From an uncultured Clostridia bacterium (GTDB taxonomy: Bacteria > Bacillota > Clostridia > Christensenellales > Borkfalkiaceae): a stretch of DNA of 64,000 bases. The translations under genes were made by a program, and so were the position numbers. The notes under the pieces are model-generated. The model was not told the origin of the DNA and did no database searches. It was given only the letters and a program-made list of their open reading frames with translations. How positions within the stretch are numbered: the stretch's first letter is position 1; each line of letters starts with the position of its first letter. The stretch is from positions 1 through 64,000 of the forward strand of contig CANQJJ010000005.1 of NCBI GenBank assembly GCA_947624215.1. Reading direction: 5' to 3'. Below are positions 16,960 to 25,447 of this stretch, piece after piece.

Positions 16960-18969
16960 TTACTCCAATTCAAAGGCGCCGGTGTAGAGCTGATAATACT
17001 TCCCTTTCAGGTCGATGAGCTGGTCATGGGTGCCGCGCTCGATGATGCGCCCCTGCTCCAGGACCATGATCACGTTGGAATTCTTGACCGTGGAGAGTCT
17101 GTGCGCGATGACAAACACCGTCCTCCCCTCCATCAGTTTATCCATGCCGCGCTGGACAATGGCCTCCGTGCGCGTATCGATGGAGCTCGTCGCCTCGTCC
17201 AGGATCATGACGGGCGGGTCGGCGACCGCCGCGCGCGCAATGGACAGAAGTTGCCGCTGCCCCTGCGAGAGGTTGGCCCCGTTCTGGTGCAGCATGGTAT
17301 TGTAGCCCTCGGGGAGACGGGTGATGAAGTCGTCCGCGCCCGCCAACTTGGCCGCCGCAATGCACTCCTCATCCGTGGCGTCGAGACGGCCGTAGCGGAT
17401 GTTGTCCATGACCGAGCCCGTGAAGAGGTTGGTGTCCTGCAAGACCATGCCGATGGCCCGCCTCAGTTCCCCTTTCTTGATCTTGGTCACGTTGATGCCG
17501 TCATAGCGGATACGCCCGTCCTGGATATCATAGAACCGCGTGAGCAGGTTGGTGATGGTCGTCTTGCCCGCGCCCGTCGCGCCCACAAAGGCCACTTTCT
17601 GCCCCGGCTTGGCATAGAGACTGATGTTGTGCAACACGATCTTCTCGGGGTCATAGCCGAAGTCCACGTCGTACATGCGGATGTCGCCGCACAGTTTCTC
17701 GTAGGTGACCGTGCCGTCCTCCTTGTGCGGGTGCTTCCATGCCCACACGCCCGTGCGTTCTTCCGCCTCGGTGAGCGTGCCGTCTTCGGCCTCCTTCACG
17801 TTGACAAGGGTGACATACCCCTCGTCCGCCTCGGGTTTCTCGTCGATGAGCGCAAACACGCGCGCGGCGCCCGCAAGGCCCATGACGACGGGGTTGACCT
17901 GGTTGGAGACCTGGTTGATGTTGTTGGAGAACTGCCGCGTCATTTGCAGGAACGCCGCAACATTGGCGACGGTGAAGAATCCCGCCTCCGCGCGGTCGAA
18001 GAGGTTGATGAGGCCGAAATTGTGCACCCCGGCAAGGATGAACACGCCGCCGAGGAGCGCGATGAGCACATAGAGCACATGGCCGATATTGCCCAAAATG
18101 GGCATGAGCATGTTGGCGTAGGCGTTGGCCTTGGTGGACTGCTCGCAGAGGTGATCGTTCACCTTGTCGAAGTCGGCCTTGGCGGCCTCTTCATGGCAGA
18201 ACACCTTGACGACCTTCTGCCCGTTCATCATCTCCTCGATGAAGCCCTCCGTCTGTGCGACTGCGCGCTGCTGGCCGAGGAAGAATCTTCCCGCGCCGCC
18301 GCCCACCACCTTTGTGACAAAGAGGATGATCACGATGAAGCCGAGGACGATGAGAAGCAGCCACACGCTGTATACCATCATGATGATGAACAGTGTGATG
18401 ACCATCACGCTTGACGTGAGAAGTTGGGGCAAGGACTGCGAAATGACTTGCCTGAGCGTATCGATATCGTTGGTATAATAACTCATGATATCGCCGTGGT
18501 TGTGGGTATCGAAGTATTTGATGGGCAGATCCTGCATGCCGTCGAACATCTGCCCGCGCATCTTCTTCAAAAATCCCTGCGTGATGATCGCCATGAGCTG
18601 TTTATCCACCGCGCCCGAGGCGAGGGAGATGACATACAGCCCGATGAGCGTGAGCATGCTCGTCGTGATATAGGAGGAGACGCTCACCATGGCGGGATAC
18701 CCCTCCGAGCCGAGATCGACGAGCTGGTCCCAGAGGACGCCCTGCTCCGTCGCCGCCTCGATGGCCTTGAAGATCCGCTCCATGAAGATGGAGGGAAGCG
18801 CGGAGACGACGGCGTTGAAGATGATACAGATGAGCGCGATCGTCATCATCTTGGGGTAGTAGTGGAAGAGCGCCTTGATCGTGCGCTTGAAGGTCCCCTT
18901 GGGCGCTTTCAGATTGGGGACGTTCCCCTTTGCGCCGCGCGCGGGGCGCGCCATTGCCATTCTTGCCAT
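16960..18969 (-). CDS. ABC exporter half-transporter, second subunit (consensus ATPase site)
   Basis: 669 residues. An N-terminal extension rich in Ala/Arg/Gly (MARMAMARPARGAKGN) is followed by a six-helix type IV exporter domain (about 30-345) and a nucleotide-binding domain with GATGAGKTTITNLL (Walker A), LSQGQRQLLSIARA (signature) and VMILDEATSSID (Walker B with the catalytic Glu). A ~60-residue insertion between the two domains (EAEDGTLTEAEERTGVWAWKHPHKEDG) is unusual. The ATG overlaps the upstream subunit's stop (TGATG at 18967-18971). Pairing with a subunit lacking the catalytic Glu indicates a heterodimeric exporter of the TM287/288 or BmrCD type. Its substrate is unknown, with multidrug or peptide the usual classes. 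Confidence 0.94.
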   Translation of the reverse strand: MARMAMARPARGAKGNVPNLKAPKGTFKRTIKALFHYYPKMMTIALICIIFNAVVSALPSIFMERIFKAIEAATEQGVLWDQLVDLGSEGYPAMVSVSSYITTSMLTLIGLYVISLASGAVDKQLMAIITQGFLKKMRGQMFDGMQDLPIKYFDTHNHGDIMSYYTNDIDTLRQVISQSLPQLLTSSVMVITLFIIMMVYSVWLLLIVLGFIVIILFVTKVVGGGAGRFFLGQQRAVAQTEGFIEEMMNGQKVVKVFCHEEAAKADFDKVNDHLCEQSTKANAYANMLMPILGNIGHVLYVLIALLGGVFILAGVHNFGLINLFDRAEAGFFTVANVAAFLQMTRQFSNNINQVSNQVNPVVMGLAGAARVFALIDEKPEADEGYVTLVNVKEAEDGTLTEAEERTGVWAWKHPHKEDGTVTYEKLCGDIRMYDVDFGYDPEKIVLHNISLYAKPGQKVAFVGATGAGKTTITNLLTRFYDIQDGRIRYDGINVTKIKKGELRRAIGMVLQDTNLFTGSVMDNIRYGRLDATDEECIAAAKLAGADDFITRLPEGYNTMLHQNGANLSQGQRQLLSIARAAVADPPVMILDEATSSIDTRTEAIVQRGMDKLMEGRTVFVIAHRLSTVKNSNVIMVLEQGRIIERGTHDQLIDLKGKYYQLYTGAFELE

Positions 18970-20804
18970 CAGTTCTCGCCCCCCTCTTCATCCAATTCTC
19001 CCATCTCTTTGAGCGAAGAGATGGCCTTGCCGCCCTTGTTCTGCGTGTTGTAGACCTCGGTGTAGATCTCGTTGGTCCCGATGAGTTCTTCGTGCGTGCC
19101 GACGGCTACGATCTTGCCCGCGTCCATGATGACGATGCGGTCGGCGTCCTCCACGGAGGAGGTGCGCTGGGCGATGATGATCTTGGTCGTCGTGGGGATG
19201 TATTCACGGAAGGCCTTGCGGATGAGGGCGTCCGTGTGGGTATCGACGGCGGAAGTGGAGTCGTCGAGGATGAGGATCTTGGGCTTCTTCAAGAGGGCGC
19301 GGGCGATGCAAAGGCGCTGTTTCTGCCCGCCCGAGACATTGGTGCCGCCCTGCTCGATGTAGGTATCGTATTTCTTGGGGAAGTTTTGGATGAACTCATC
19401 CGCCTGCGCGAGTTTGCAGGCCGCCTCGAGCTCCTCGTCGGTGGCGTCGGGGTCGCCCCAGCGCAGGTTCTCCTTGATGGTCCCCGAGAAGAGCACGTTC
19501 TTCTGGAGCACTACGGCCACCTGGTTGCGCAGGACTTCGAGGTCGTATTCCTTTACGTCCCTGCCTCCTACCTTCACGCTCCCCTCCGTCGCATCATAGA
19601 GGCGGGAGATGAGGTTGACGAGCGAAGTCTTACCCACGCCCGTGCCGCCGATGACGCCGATGGTCTCGCCCGATCTGATGTGCAGGTCGATGCCGTCCAA
19701 AACGTTCTTTTCGGCGCCCGAGGAATATTTGAAGGAGACGCCGTCGAAGTCGATGGAGCCGTCTGCGACTTCCGTCAAGGCATTCTCGGGGCTGTGCAGG
19801 GTGGAGTCCTCGCTGAGGACCTCATAGATACGGCGCATGCTCTCGATGGACATGGCGATCATGGCGAAGGTCATGGAGAACATCATGAGCGACGTCAAGA
19901 TCTGCATGCCGTAGACGATGAGCTGGGAGATGGTCGTGTATTGCAGCGTCACGCCCAGGCCGACGGGCGTCTCGGTAAGCACGAGATAGGAGCCGAGGAA
20001 GAGGACCGTCGAGAGGACAGAGTAGAAGAAGAACTGCATCACGGGGTTGTTCCACGCGAGGATGCGCTCGGCCTTGGTGAAGTCGCGCTGCAATTCCGTC
20101 GCCGCGCGGTCGAACTTCTGCTTCTCGAAGTCCTCGCGCACATAGGATTTGACGACGCGGATGCCCGAGATATTCTCCTGGATGCTCTCGTTGAGGTCGT
20201 CGTATTTATGGAAGAGGCGCCTGAACAGCGGCATGGTCTTCCACATGATGAAGAAGAGAATGGCCGCGAGCGGCGGGATGACGCCCACGAAGATCCATGC
20301 GAGATTGCCGCCCATGAGGAAGGCCATCACGACGGAGAAGATCATCATCATCGGGCTGCGAACGGCAACGCGGATGATCATCATGAAGGCCATCTGCACG
20401 TTGCCCACGTCCGTCGTCATGCGGGTGACGAGGGAGGGCGTGGAGAACTTGTCGATGTTCTCGAAGGAGAAGTCCTGTACTTTATAGTAGAGATCTCTTC
20501 TGAGGTTTCTCGCAAAACCCGCCGAAGCCTTTGCGCAGAAGAGGCCCGAGAGCATGCCGCTCACGAGCGAGGCAATGGCCATCGCAATGAGGATGCAGGC
20601 ATACTGCCCGATGCCGAACTTGCCCTCCGTACCCCACAGTTGCAGGGAATGCAGCCCGAGGCGCGCCTCCTCCATATAGCCGAGGAGCCCGGCGATAAAG
20701 AAGGGAAGCAGACATTCGAGCACCACCTCAAGGGTCACGAAGATGGGCGAGAGAATGGTCGCGAGCTTGTATTCCCGAATACATTTCATGAGTGTTTTAA
20801 GCAA
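18969..20804 (-). CDS. ABC exporter half-transporter, first subunit (degenerate ATPase site)
   Basis: 611 residues starting MLKTLMKCIREYKLATILSPIFVTLEVVLECLLPF, typical of the family. The start is TTG at 20802-20804, six bases after GGAGGTGA; an ATG at 20787-20789 is the alternative. The six-helix domain fills ~15-310. The ATPase domain has GGTGVGKTSLVNLI (Walker A), VSGGQKQRLCIARA (signature) and ILILDDSTSAVDT, where Asp replaces the catalytic Glu after Walker B. That is the mark of the non-hydrolysing site in heterodimeric exporters. It precedes and overlaps the partner gene and has its own promoter with a palindrome downstream. Confidence 0.95.
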   Translation of the reverse strand: MLKTLMKCIREYKLATILSPIFVTLEVVLECLLPFFIAGLLGYMEEARLGLHSLQLWGTEGKFGIGQYACILIAMAIASLVSGMLSGLFCAKASAGFARNLRRDLYYKVQDFSFENIDKFSTPSLVTRMTTDVGNVQMAFMMIIRVAVRSPMMMIFSVVMAFLMGGNLAWIFVGVIPPLAAILFFIMWKTMPLFRRLFHKYDDLNESIQENISGIRVVKSYVREDFEKQKFDRAATELQRDFTKAERILAWNNPVMQFFFYSVLSTVLFLGSYLVLTETPVGLGVTLQYTTISQLIVYGMQILTSLMMFSMTFAMIAMSIESMRRIYEVLSEDSTLHSPENALTEVADGSIDFDGVSFKYSSGAEKNVLDGIDLHIRSGETIGVIGGTGVGKTSLVNLISRLYDATEGSVKVGGRDVKEYDLEVLRNQVAVVLQKNVLFSGTIKENLRWGDPDATDEELEAACKLAQADEFIQNFPKKYDTYIEQGGTNVSGGQKQRLCIARALLKKPKILILDDSTSAVDTHTDALIRKAFREYIPTTTKIIIAQRTSSVEDADRIVIMDAGKIVAVGTHEELIGTNEIYTEVYNTQNKGGKAISSLKEMGELDEEGGEN

Positions 20805-20853
20805 AAAATCACCTCCGCAAACAATCAAACACCACGATAACATGATAAAGAAA

Positions 20854-20869
20854 CGTAAGTGCTCTTACG
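20854..20869. promoter_or_regulatory. Palindromic operator candidate upstream of the ABC exporter
   Basis: CGTAAG-TGCT-CTTACG, a perfect 6-4-6 inverted repeat about 15-30 bases downstream of the predicted start and before the GGAGGTGA. Its position suits a repressor road-block. Confidence 0.55.
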
Positions 20870-20890
20870 CTTCTCAAAACGATTGTTACT

Positions 20891-20919
20891 ATATTAACAT
20901 TTCGGGATACAATTGTCAA
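20891..20919 (-). promoter_or_regulatory. Predicted promoter of the ABC exporter operon
   Basis: TTGACA (20914-20919), a 17-base spacer and TAATAT (20891-20896). The predicted start is near 20884. Confidence 0.75.
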
Positions 20920-20994
20920 ACAAATGCGCGCGAAAATATATTTTTCACCAATTTTTCACGTCCCGCGCGCTTTTTGTTCAATGGAGACAAAAAT

Positions 20995-21463
20995 GAAGTC
21001 AGCGGTGGTAAGCGACGCCCCTCTTGCTGTCCCTGTAAGGGAAAGTGGCGCACTGCCCCTGTGCGCCGAAAGGGTTTTGGGCCTCATCCGCCCTACGGGC
21101 ACCTTCCCCAAAAGGGAAGGCAAGGGGTCGCTTAAACGAAGTCCGCAGCGGTGTAAGCGCGTCATCCTGAGGCGGAATGATGGAACGAAGTCCGACACGG
21201 CTGTCTTCGAAGGATCCCGAAGAACGAAGTCCGACTGCTTGGGAAACAGACCAAGCGTTCTAAAATACGTCATGTTGAGCCTGTCGAAACATCACCTTGT
21301 TTATAATGCGGTGACCCTTCGACACAGCTCAGGGTGACGTTATTGGGAATGCCTTATTCGCGCACACGGGCTTGGTCGTAGCAAGATTCTTCGCGGATGA
21401 GCAGTTCGCTCTCATTCGTACTCTTCTGGCTCAGAATGACGCTCGGGATGAGCTTGGGCGTCG
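20995..21463. repeat. Intergenic repeat mosaic 6
   Basis: Contains the CTTGCTGTCCCTGTAAGGGA module (about 21022), the TCATCCGCCCTACGGG module (about 21085-21135), CATCCTGAGGCGGAATGATG (about 21163-21270), the CACCTTGTTTATAATGCGGT / CAGGGTGACG module with no insertion (about 21270-21345) and GCAAGATTCTTCGCGGATG (about 21380-21450). It provides intact reference copies for sites interrupted elsewhere. Confidence 0.85.
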
Positions 21464-22195
21464 CTAAGCCGAGCCTTCCATCGTGCGGCGGAGCTCGAGC
21501 ATCACCTTGCTCTCGATGCGCGAGATCTGTACCTGCGAGACCCCGATCGCCTTCGCAACTTCGCTCTGCGTCATGTCCCTGAAATACCGCAGCACCACGA
21601 TCTTCCGCTCCCGCTCGGGCAGCCGCGCAATGGCCTCCTTCAACAATAGCTTTTCCAGCATGTCGTCCGCGTCTTCCTTCGCCGGCAGCTTCTCCGCGAG
21701 CGTCGCCGTCTTGTCGTCCTTATAGTCCGCCTGCTCGTAAATGGAGACGGGCATGCGCGCCGAACCCAACGTGAGCACGACGTCCCCCTCCTCCATCGCA
21801 AACGCCTCCGCGAGCATGTGCACGGGCGGCTGTTCCCCGTGTGCGATGGCATACTCCTCGATATACCTGTTCATCTCCCGCGCCGTCTTCTTCATGGCCC
21901 GCGAGACCTTCACGCTCCCGTCATCCCTGAGAAAGCGCTTGATCTCCCCCGCGATCATGGGCACGGCATACGTCGAAAAGCGCACGCCGAAGCTCTCATC
22001 AAAGCCCGCGATCGCCTTCAGGAGCCCCATCGAGGCGAGCTGGAAGAGGTCGTCATACTCCACCCCCTTGCCCAAATAGCGGCGCAAAATGCTTTTGAGC
22101 AGAGACGTGTTGGCCGTGACGAGCTCCTCCTTGGCCGCCATGTCCCCCGCTTTCGCACGGCGGATGAGCGCGAGGGTGGCCGCTTCATCCGACAT
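21464..22195 (-). CDS. sigF: Sporulation sigma factor SigF (SpoIIAC)
   Basis: 243 residues. Sigma-F is the first forespore-specific sigma factor of endospore formation. Region 2 is present (KSILRRYLGKGVEYDDLFQLASMGLLKAIAGFDESFGVRFSTYAVPMIAGEIKRFLRD). Region 3 starts VKVSRAMKKTAREM, and region 4 is LPERERKIVVLRYFRDMTQSEVAKAIGVSQVQISRIESKVM. It overlaps spoIIAB by 11 bases and is third in the canonical order spoIIAA-spoIIAB-sigF. The order, overlap and family signature make the assignment strong. Confidence 0.97.
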   Translation of the reverse strand: MSDEAATLALIRRAKAGDMAAKEELVTANTSLLKSILRRYLGKGVEYDDLFQLASMGLLKAIAGFDESFGVRFSTYAVPMIAGEIKRFLRDDGSVKVSRAMKKTAREMNRYIEEYAIAHGEQPPVHMLAEAFAMEEGDVVLTLGSARMPVSIYEQADYKDDKTATLAEKLPAKEDADDMLEKLLLKEAIARLPERERKIVVLRYFRDMTQSEVAKAIGVSQVQISRIESKVMLELRRTMEGSA

Positions 22196-22622
22196 TCGCC
22201 TGCCCCTGTCCGAACCGCTTGGTCATGGTGACCTTGGTCCCCGCACCCTCCTCGGATTCCACGCGGAAGTCCGTCATAAACGTCTGCATGATGGTGAACC
22301 CCATGCCCGAACGCTCCTCCGAGGGCGCCGTGGTAAAAAAGGGCTCGAGCGCCATGCCGATATCCGCGATGCCCCGCCCCTCGTCGCTGACCTCCACGGT
22401 GAGCGCGTCCCCCTCCGTGCGGCAGGTGAGGGTGATCCAGCCCCCGCCCTTTCCGCGATAGCCGTGCACGATGCAGTTGGTGACGGCCTCCGAGACTGCC
22501 GTCTTGACGTCGGAGAGTTCGGAGAGCGAAGGCTCGAGCGGGAGCGCAAACGCCGCGACGGCATTGCGGGCAAAGACCTCGTTCTCCGAACGGGCGGGAA
22601 ACTTCAAAATCATTTCGTTCAT
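22185..22622 (-). CDS. spoIIAB: Anti-sigma-F factor and serine kinase SpoIIAB
   Basis: 145 residues starting MNEMILKFPARSENEVFARNAVAAF. SpoIIAB binds and inhibits sigma-F and phosphorylates SpoIIAA. The GHKL ATPase motifs are visible: AVSEAVTNCIVHGY (N box), VEVSDEGRGIADI (G1 box) and SEERSGMGFTIMQTFMTD (G2 box). An AGGAG lies 7 bases before the ATG. It begins two bases after the spoIIAA stop, so the pair is coupled. Confidence 0.97.
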   Translation of the reverse strand: MNEMILKFPARSENEVFARNAVAAFALPLEPSLSELSDVKTAVSEAVTNCIVHGYRGKGGGWITLTCRTEGDALTVEVSDEGRGIADIGMALEPFFTTAPSEERSGMGFTIMQTFMTDFRVESEEGAGTKVTMTKRFGQGQANVG

Positions 22623-22624
22623 AG

Positions 22625-22939
22625 TCACTCCTGTATCTTGGGCATGATGGAATAGAGCCCGCTGAGGGCGAGGATCTTGTCGGCCCCCGCCTCGGGATGG
22701 GCGAGATACATCCCCATGCCGTAACGCTTGAGACGCTTGTAGCGGCCGATGAGGAACCCGATGCCCGTCGAGTCCATAAATTTCAGCCCCGCGAGGTTGA
22801 AGACGGCCCGCGAGAGCCCTGCGTTTTCGTCGATGAGCCTGTCCGCACGCGCACGGACGTCGGACACCGAGTGCTCGTCGAGCTCCCCCGAGAGGTAGAG
22901 ATAGAGATCTTCGCCGCGGCGGCTCCATTGCAAATTCAT
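22625..22939 (-). CDS. spoIIAA: Anti-anti-sigma factor SpoIIAA
   Basis: 104 residues, STAS domain. Unphosphorylated SpoIIAA releases sigma-F from SpoIIAB. The regulatory serine is in LKFMDSTGIGFLIGRYKRL (about residue 56). The start at 22937-22939 follows a strong AGGAGGAG; longer in-frame starts would add an unrelated Ala/Arg-rich stretch. A possible -10 (TACAAT) lies upstream, but I see no convincing sigma-H-type promoter, which is what controls this operon in Bacillus. Confidence 0.96.
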   Translation of the reverse strand: MNLQWSRRGEDLYLYLSGELDEHSVSDVRARADRLIDENAGLSRAVFNLAGLKFMDSTGIGFLIGRYKRLKRYGMGMYLAHPEAGADKILALSGLYSIMPKIQE

Positions 22940-23004
22940 AAGCTCCTCCTGTGCTCCCGCCATTGTAGCACGGCCATACGCGCGAGGCAGAGCGGATACG
23001 GGCA

Positions 23005-23015
23005 TACCATGTCGA
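23005..23015 (+). repeat. Iterated motif copy (TACCATGTCGA)
   Basis: Lies 17 bases past the ArsR gene stop and 66 bases before spoIIAA. It is the only exact-core copy with G at the pyrimidine position. Confidence 0.55.
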
Positions 23016-23031
23016 AGAATGTCGCAAACAT

Positions 23032-23367
23032 TCAGTATCCCAAGAACTCCACACCCTTGAGCAGGACGTCGTTGACGAGCTCGTCGTAAAGGGAATAGAA
23101 AATAATCTTGCCGTGCCGCACCGAGCGCACCATGCCCGCGTCCTTCAAAAATCTCAGCTGGTGGGAGACGGTGGTCTGGTTAATACAGAGCACGCGGGAG
23201 ATGTCCGTCACGCACATCTCGGAGATGGCGAGTGCCGAGAGGATGCGCAGGCGCGTGTGGTCGGAAAAGATGGAAAAAAACCGCACGAGCGATTCGAGAA
23301 GCTCTCCTTCGGGGACGTATCCCTCGATGAGCCCCTGCGTGCGGCGGTCTAAAAGCAACGTGTCCAT
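23032..23367 (-). CDS. ArsR-family winged-helix regulator
   Basis: 111 residues. The core is FFSIFSDHTRLRILSALAISEMCVTDISRVLCINQTTVSHQLRFLKDAGMVRSVRHGKIIFYSL (about residues 30-93), a complete ArsR winged helix. Two cysteines (MCVTD and VLCIN) flank the alpha-3 helix, but the ELCVCDL metal site of ArsR is not intact, so a metal ligand is not assured. It is immediately upstream of spoIIAA on the same strand, with a 92-base gap, and may be unrelated to sporulation. A TATACT box lies at 23387-23392. Confidence 0.9.
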   Translation of the reverse strand: MDTLLLDRRTQGLIEGYVPEGELLESLVRFFSIFSDHTRLRILSALAISEMCVTDISRVLCINQTTVSHQLRFLKDAGMVRSVRHGKIIFYSLYDELVNDVLLKGVEFLGY

Positions 23368-23369
23368 GA

Positions 23370-23386
23370 TTCACCTCTTCGGTGAA
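23370..23386. promoter_or_regulatory. Inverted repeat overlapping the ribosome binding site of the ArsR gene
   Basis: TTCACC-TCTTC-GGTGAA. On the minus strand the right arm is the GGTGAA of the GAGGTGAATC ribosome binding region. It could be an operator between the -10 box and the start codon, or an RNA hairpin hiding the site. Confidence 0.5.
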
Positions 23387-23464
23387 AGTATAGCATATGT
23401 ACGGTGACGCATACGGGCAGGATGCGTCGGGCCGTGTCGAATGCGGTCGAAAATTTCTTGCACG

Positions 23465-23488
23465 AAAAAAGCCCGCCGTGCAGCGGGC
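23465..23488 (-). terminator. Terminator of the rubredoxin-flavoprotein gene
   Basis: GCCCGC/GCGGGC stem with a six-base loop and TTTTTT on the minus strand, just after the stop at 23505. Confidence 0.8.
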
Positions 23489-23504
23489 CGTAACCGACAA
23501 TTTT

Positions 23505-24287
23505 TTACTTTTTCACGAAGTGCTCTTTGCCCATGTTGCAGATGGGACAAACCCAATCGTCGGGCAGTTCTTCAAAGGGGACGTCCCCGTCATATTCATA
23601 CCCGCACACATCGCATACCCACCCGCTCTTTCGGACATGGGCACCTCCTTTTTGCTCAAACATCTCCTTCCCGACGCCGCACACGGGGCACACCCAATCG
23701 TCGGGGAGCTCCTCGAAGGGCACGTCGCCGTCATACTCATAATTGCAGATGGAGCAGACATATTTTGCGCTCCCGGGCTCTTCGGTCGCGGCGCTTGCGA
23801 AGGTGGGCGCGCTGGCGCTCGTCTTGCCCTTCAAGACCTCGTGATAGTAGGCGTAAGTCATGGGCTTGCCCTTTCGGAGGTTGTCGCAATCGGTGACCTC
23901 GCCGAGGAAGACGGTGTGCGTGGAGGTCTCCCATTTCTCGATGACTTTGCAGGCCATGTAGGCGACGGCGTCGTCGATGACGGGCAGTTTCCCCCTGACG
24001 CTGTATGCGACATTTTGGAATTTGTCCGTGTCGCGCGAAGACATGAAGCCGAAGCGGCCGATGAGCTTGGGGTCGGAATCCTCGGCGAGCACCGAGACGG
24101 CGAAAAAGCCCGTGTCTTCAATGCAACGGTGGGTGTAGTTGTTTTTGCTGATGCTCACGGCCACCGTCGCGGGTGCGGAAGTGATCTGCATGGTGCTGTT
24201 GGCCACGCAACCGACGGGACGGCCCTCATCCCAGCTCGTGCAGATATAGACGCCGTAGGAAAGTTTGAAGAGTGCTGTTTCGTTCAT
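23505..24287 (-). CDS. Flavin reductase-like protein with two C-terminal rubredoxin domains
   Basis: 260 residues. Residues ~1-150 form an FMN-binding split-barrel flavin reductase domain ([44 protein letters not shown]). Residues ~174-216 and ~222-260 are two rubredoxins with near-identical cores: [15 protein letters not shown]...[10 protein letters not shown] and [15 protein letters not shown]...[10 protein letters not shown]. This is the high-molecular-weight rubredoxin design known from Moorella, where it passes electrons from NAD(P)H to flavodiiron proteins, but with the rubredoxin duplicated. A likely role is O2 or NO detoxification in an anaerobe. The linker between the rubredoxins is encoded across a CGGACATGGGCACC motif variant (23632-23645). 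Confidence 0.92.
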   Translation of the reverse strand: MNETALFKLSYGVYICTSWDEGRPVGCVANSTMQITSAPATVAVSISKNNYTHRCIEDTGFFAVSVLAEDSDPKLIGRFGFMSSRDTDKFQNVAYSVRGKLPVIDDAVAYMACKVIEKWETSTHTVFLGEVTDCDNLRKGKPMTYAYYHEVLKGKTSASAPTFASAATEEPGSAKYVCSICNYEYDGDVPFEELPDDWVCPVCGVGKEMFEQKGGAHVRKSGWVCDVCGYEYDGDVPFEELPDDWVCPICNMGKEHFVKK

Positions 24288-24359
24288 GGGATACTCCTTT
24301 TTGATATGGAATATTGGATATGTATTTGCTTGCGGAGGCGGAGGGTGAGAAAGCAGAGC

Positions 24360-24600
24360 GAATAAAGCGTTCTAATCACGTCACCCTGAACGTAGTCGAA
24401 GGGTCACATTAGTCTTAATAATAAGGTGATGTTTCGACTACGCTCAACATGACGTAATTGTAGCACTTGGTCTGCATTACGTGATTAGAACACTTGGTCG
24501 CATACAAAACCCTTTCGGCGCACAAGGACGGTGCGCCACTTTCCCTTACAGGGACAGCAAGAGCGTAAGGCCCCCCTCGCGGAGTTTCTCGGTGTACGAA
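24360..24600. repeat. Intergenic repeat mosaic 7
   Basis: Contains the GTCACCCTGAACGTAGTC / AATAATAAGGTGATGTTTCG / CTACGCTCAACATGACG module (about 24376-24460) and, reversed, the CTTGTGCGCCGAAAGGG / CTTGCTGTCCCTGTAAGGG module (about 24508-24565). No gene. Confidence 0.8.
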
Positions 24601-24641
24601 AAAGGCGGACGATCGCAGTCCGCCTCTGCCTTCGCAAAGAA

Positions 24642-24830
24642 TTACTTCTTTTCCGTGTCTTGGGCGACAACTTCTTTGCCGTCGTAGAAGCCGCAATGGC
24701 CGCAAACCTTGTGAGCCTCTTTCAGCTCATGGCAATGCGGACACTCCACCAGCGTGGGTGCCTTTGCCTTGTAGTTCGCGAAGCGCGACGCCGTTCTGCT
24801 CTTCGATTGTTTTCCTTTCGGGACTGCCAT
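24642..24830 (-). CDS. rpmF: 50S ribosomal protein L32
   Basis: 62 residues starting MAVPKGKQSKSRTASRFANYKAKAP. The bacterial L32 zinc-ribbon type is clear: CPHC and, 11 residues later, CGHC (CPHCHELKEAHKVCGHCGFYDGKEVV). It follows the YceD-like gene by 24 bases, an order conserved very widely in bacteria. AGAGGT serves as its ribosome binding site. Confidence 0.97.
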   Translation of the reverse strand: MAVPKGKQSKSRTASRFANYKAKAPTLVECPHCHELKEAHKVCGHCGFYDGKEVVAQDTEKK

Positions 24831-24854
24831 ATTTCTACCTCTTTCTCGTTTTTT

Positions 24855-25265
24855 TCAGTTTTCGCCGTTCTTTTCGTCGTTCGTACACTGCCCGCACAGA
24901 AGCCGCGGCGGGAGCGCAAACAGGAGCGAATCCCGCATGAGTTCGCCGAGCTCCACAACGTTGCGGTAGCCGTACGTCTCACCGTCTCCCTCGGGCGTCT
25001 CGAACAGCCCGTATACTTCGCCCGTGAAGGTCTCCTTTGCCTGCGCCAAACAGCGCGAACAAGCGCCCTCAAGGGTAAAAGTGATGCTACCCTTGACTTC
25101 CACACAGTCGTCTTCGAAGATCTCATAGCGGAGCGCCGCAACAACGGGCCCCGAAAACCCGACATACGGGATCGCGAGCAGGCCCTCTTCAGGCACAAAA
25201 TCCAAGCGAAGCTCCCCGCTGTAGATCTTCTGCGCTTTCAGCCTACGGACATCTATCACGGTCAT
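24855..25265 (-). CDS. YceD/DUF177-family protein
   Basis: 136 residues starting MTVIDVRRLKAQKIYSGELRLDFV. The family, linked to 23S rRNA maturation in other bacteria, is recognised by a CxxC...CxxC pair; here CSRCLAQAKE (about residue 70) and a C-terminal LLCGQCTNDE. The ATG at 25263-25265 is chosen because a TTG farther up overlaps the -35 box of the promoter. That leaves a predicted 5' leader of only about 4 bases and no Shine-Dalgarno. The gene is co-transcribed with rpmF. Confidence 0.9.
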   Translation of the reverse strand: MTVIDVRRLKAQKIYSGELRLDFVPEEGLLAIPYVGFSGPVVAALRYEIFEDDCVEVKGSITFTLEGACSRCLAQAKETFTGEVYGLFETPEGDGETYGYRNVVELGELMRDSLLFALPPRLLCGQCTNDEKNGEN

Positions 25266-25275
25266 TGACTTAAAA

Positions 25276-25304
25276 AGTATAGAGAATTTTTCCGCGTTTG
25301 TCAA
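25276..25304 (-). promoter_or_regulatory. Predicted promoter of the yceD-like/rpmF operon (leaderless)
   Basis: TTGACA (25299-25304), a 17-base spacer and TATACT (25276-25281). The predicted start at ~25269 is about 4 bases before the ATG. Confidence 0.8.
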
Positions 25305-25447
25305 CCGATTTTCGCGCGTTTTTCCAAGTTTTGCAAAAATCGCACGCGCGCGGGCAAAATCTCCCCCGACGCGGGGTCCAAATAGCGCTTTGCGGGGTCT
25401 TTTCCCGGGTCTCTATTCCTGCCGGCCGCCGCGGTTTGCAAGAGCTC

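Noticed and set aside
17026-20840. Frames of 462 and 636 codons antisense to the ABC exporter genes
   Set aside because: Shadow frames; the minus-strand genes have complete family signatures and proper starts.
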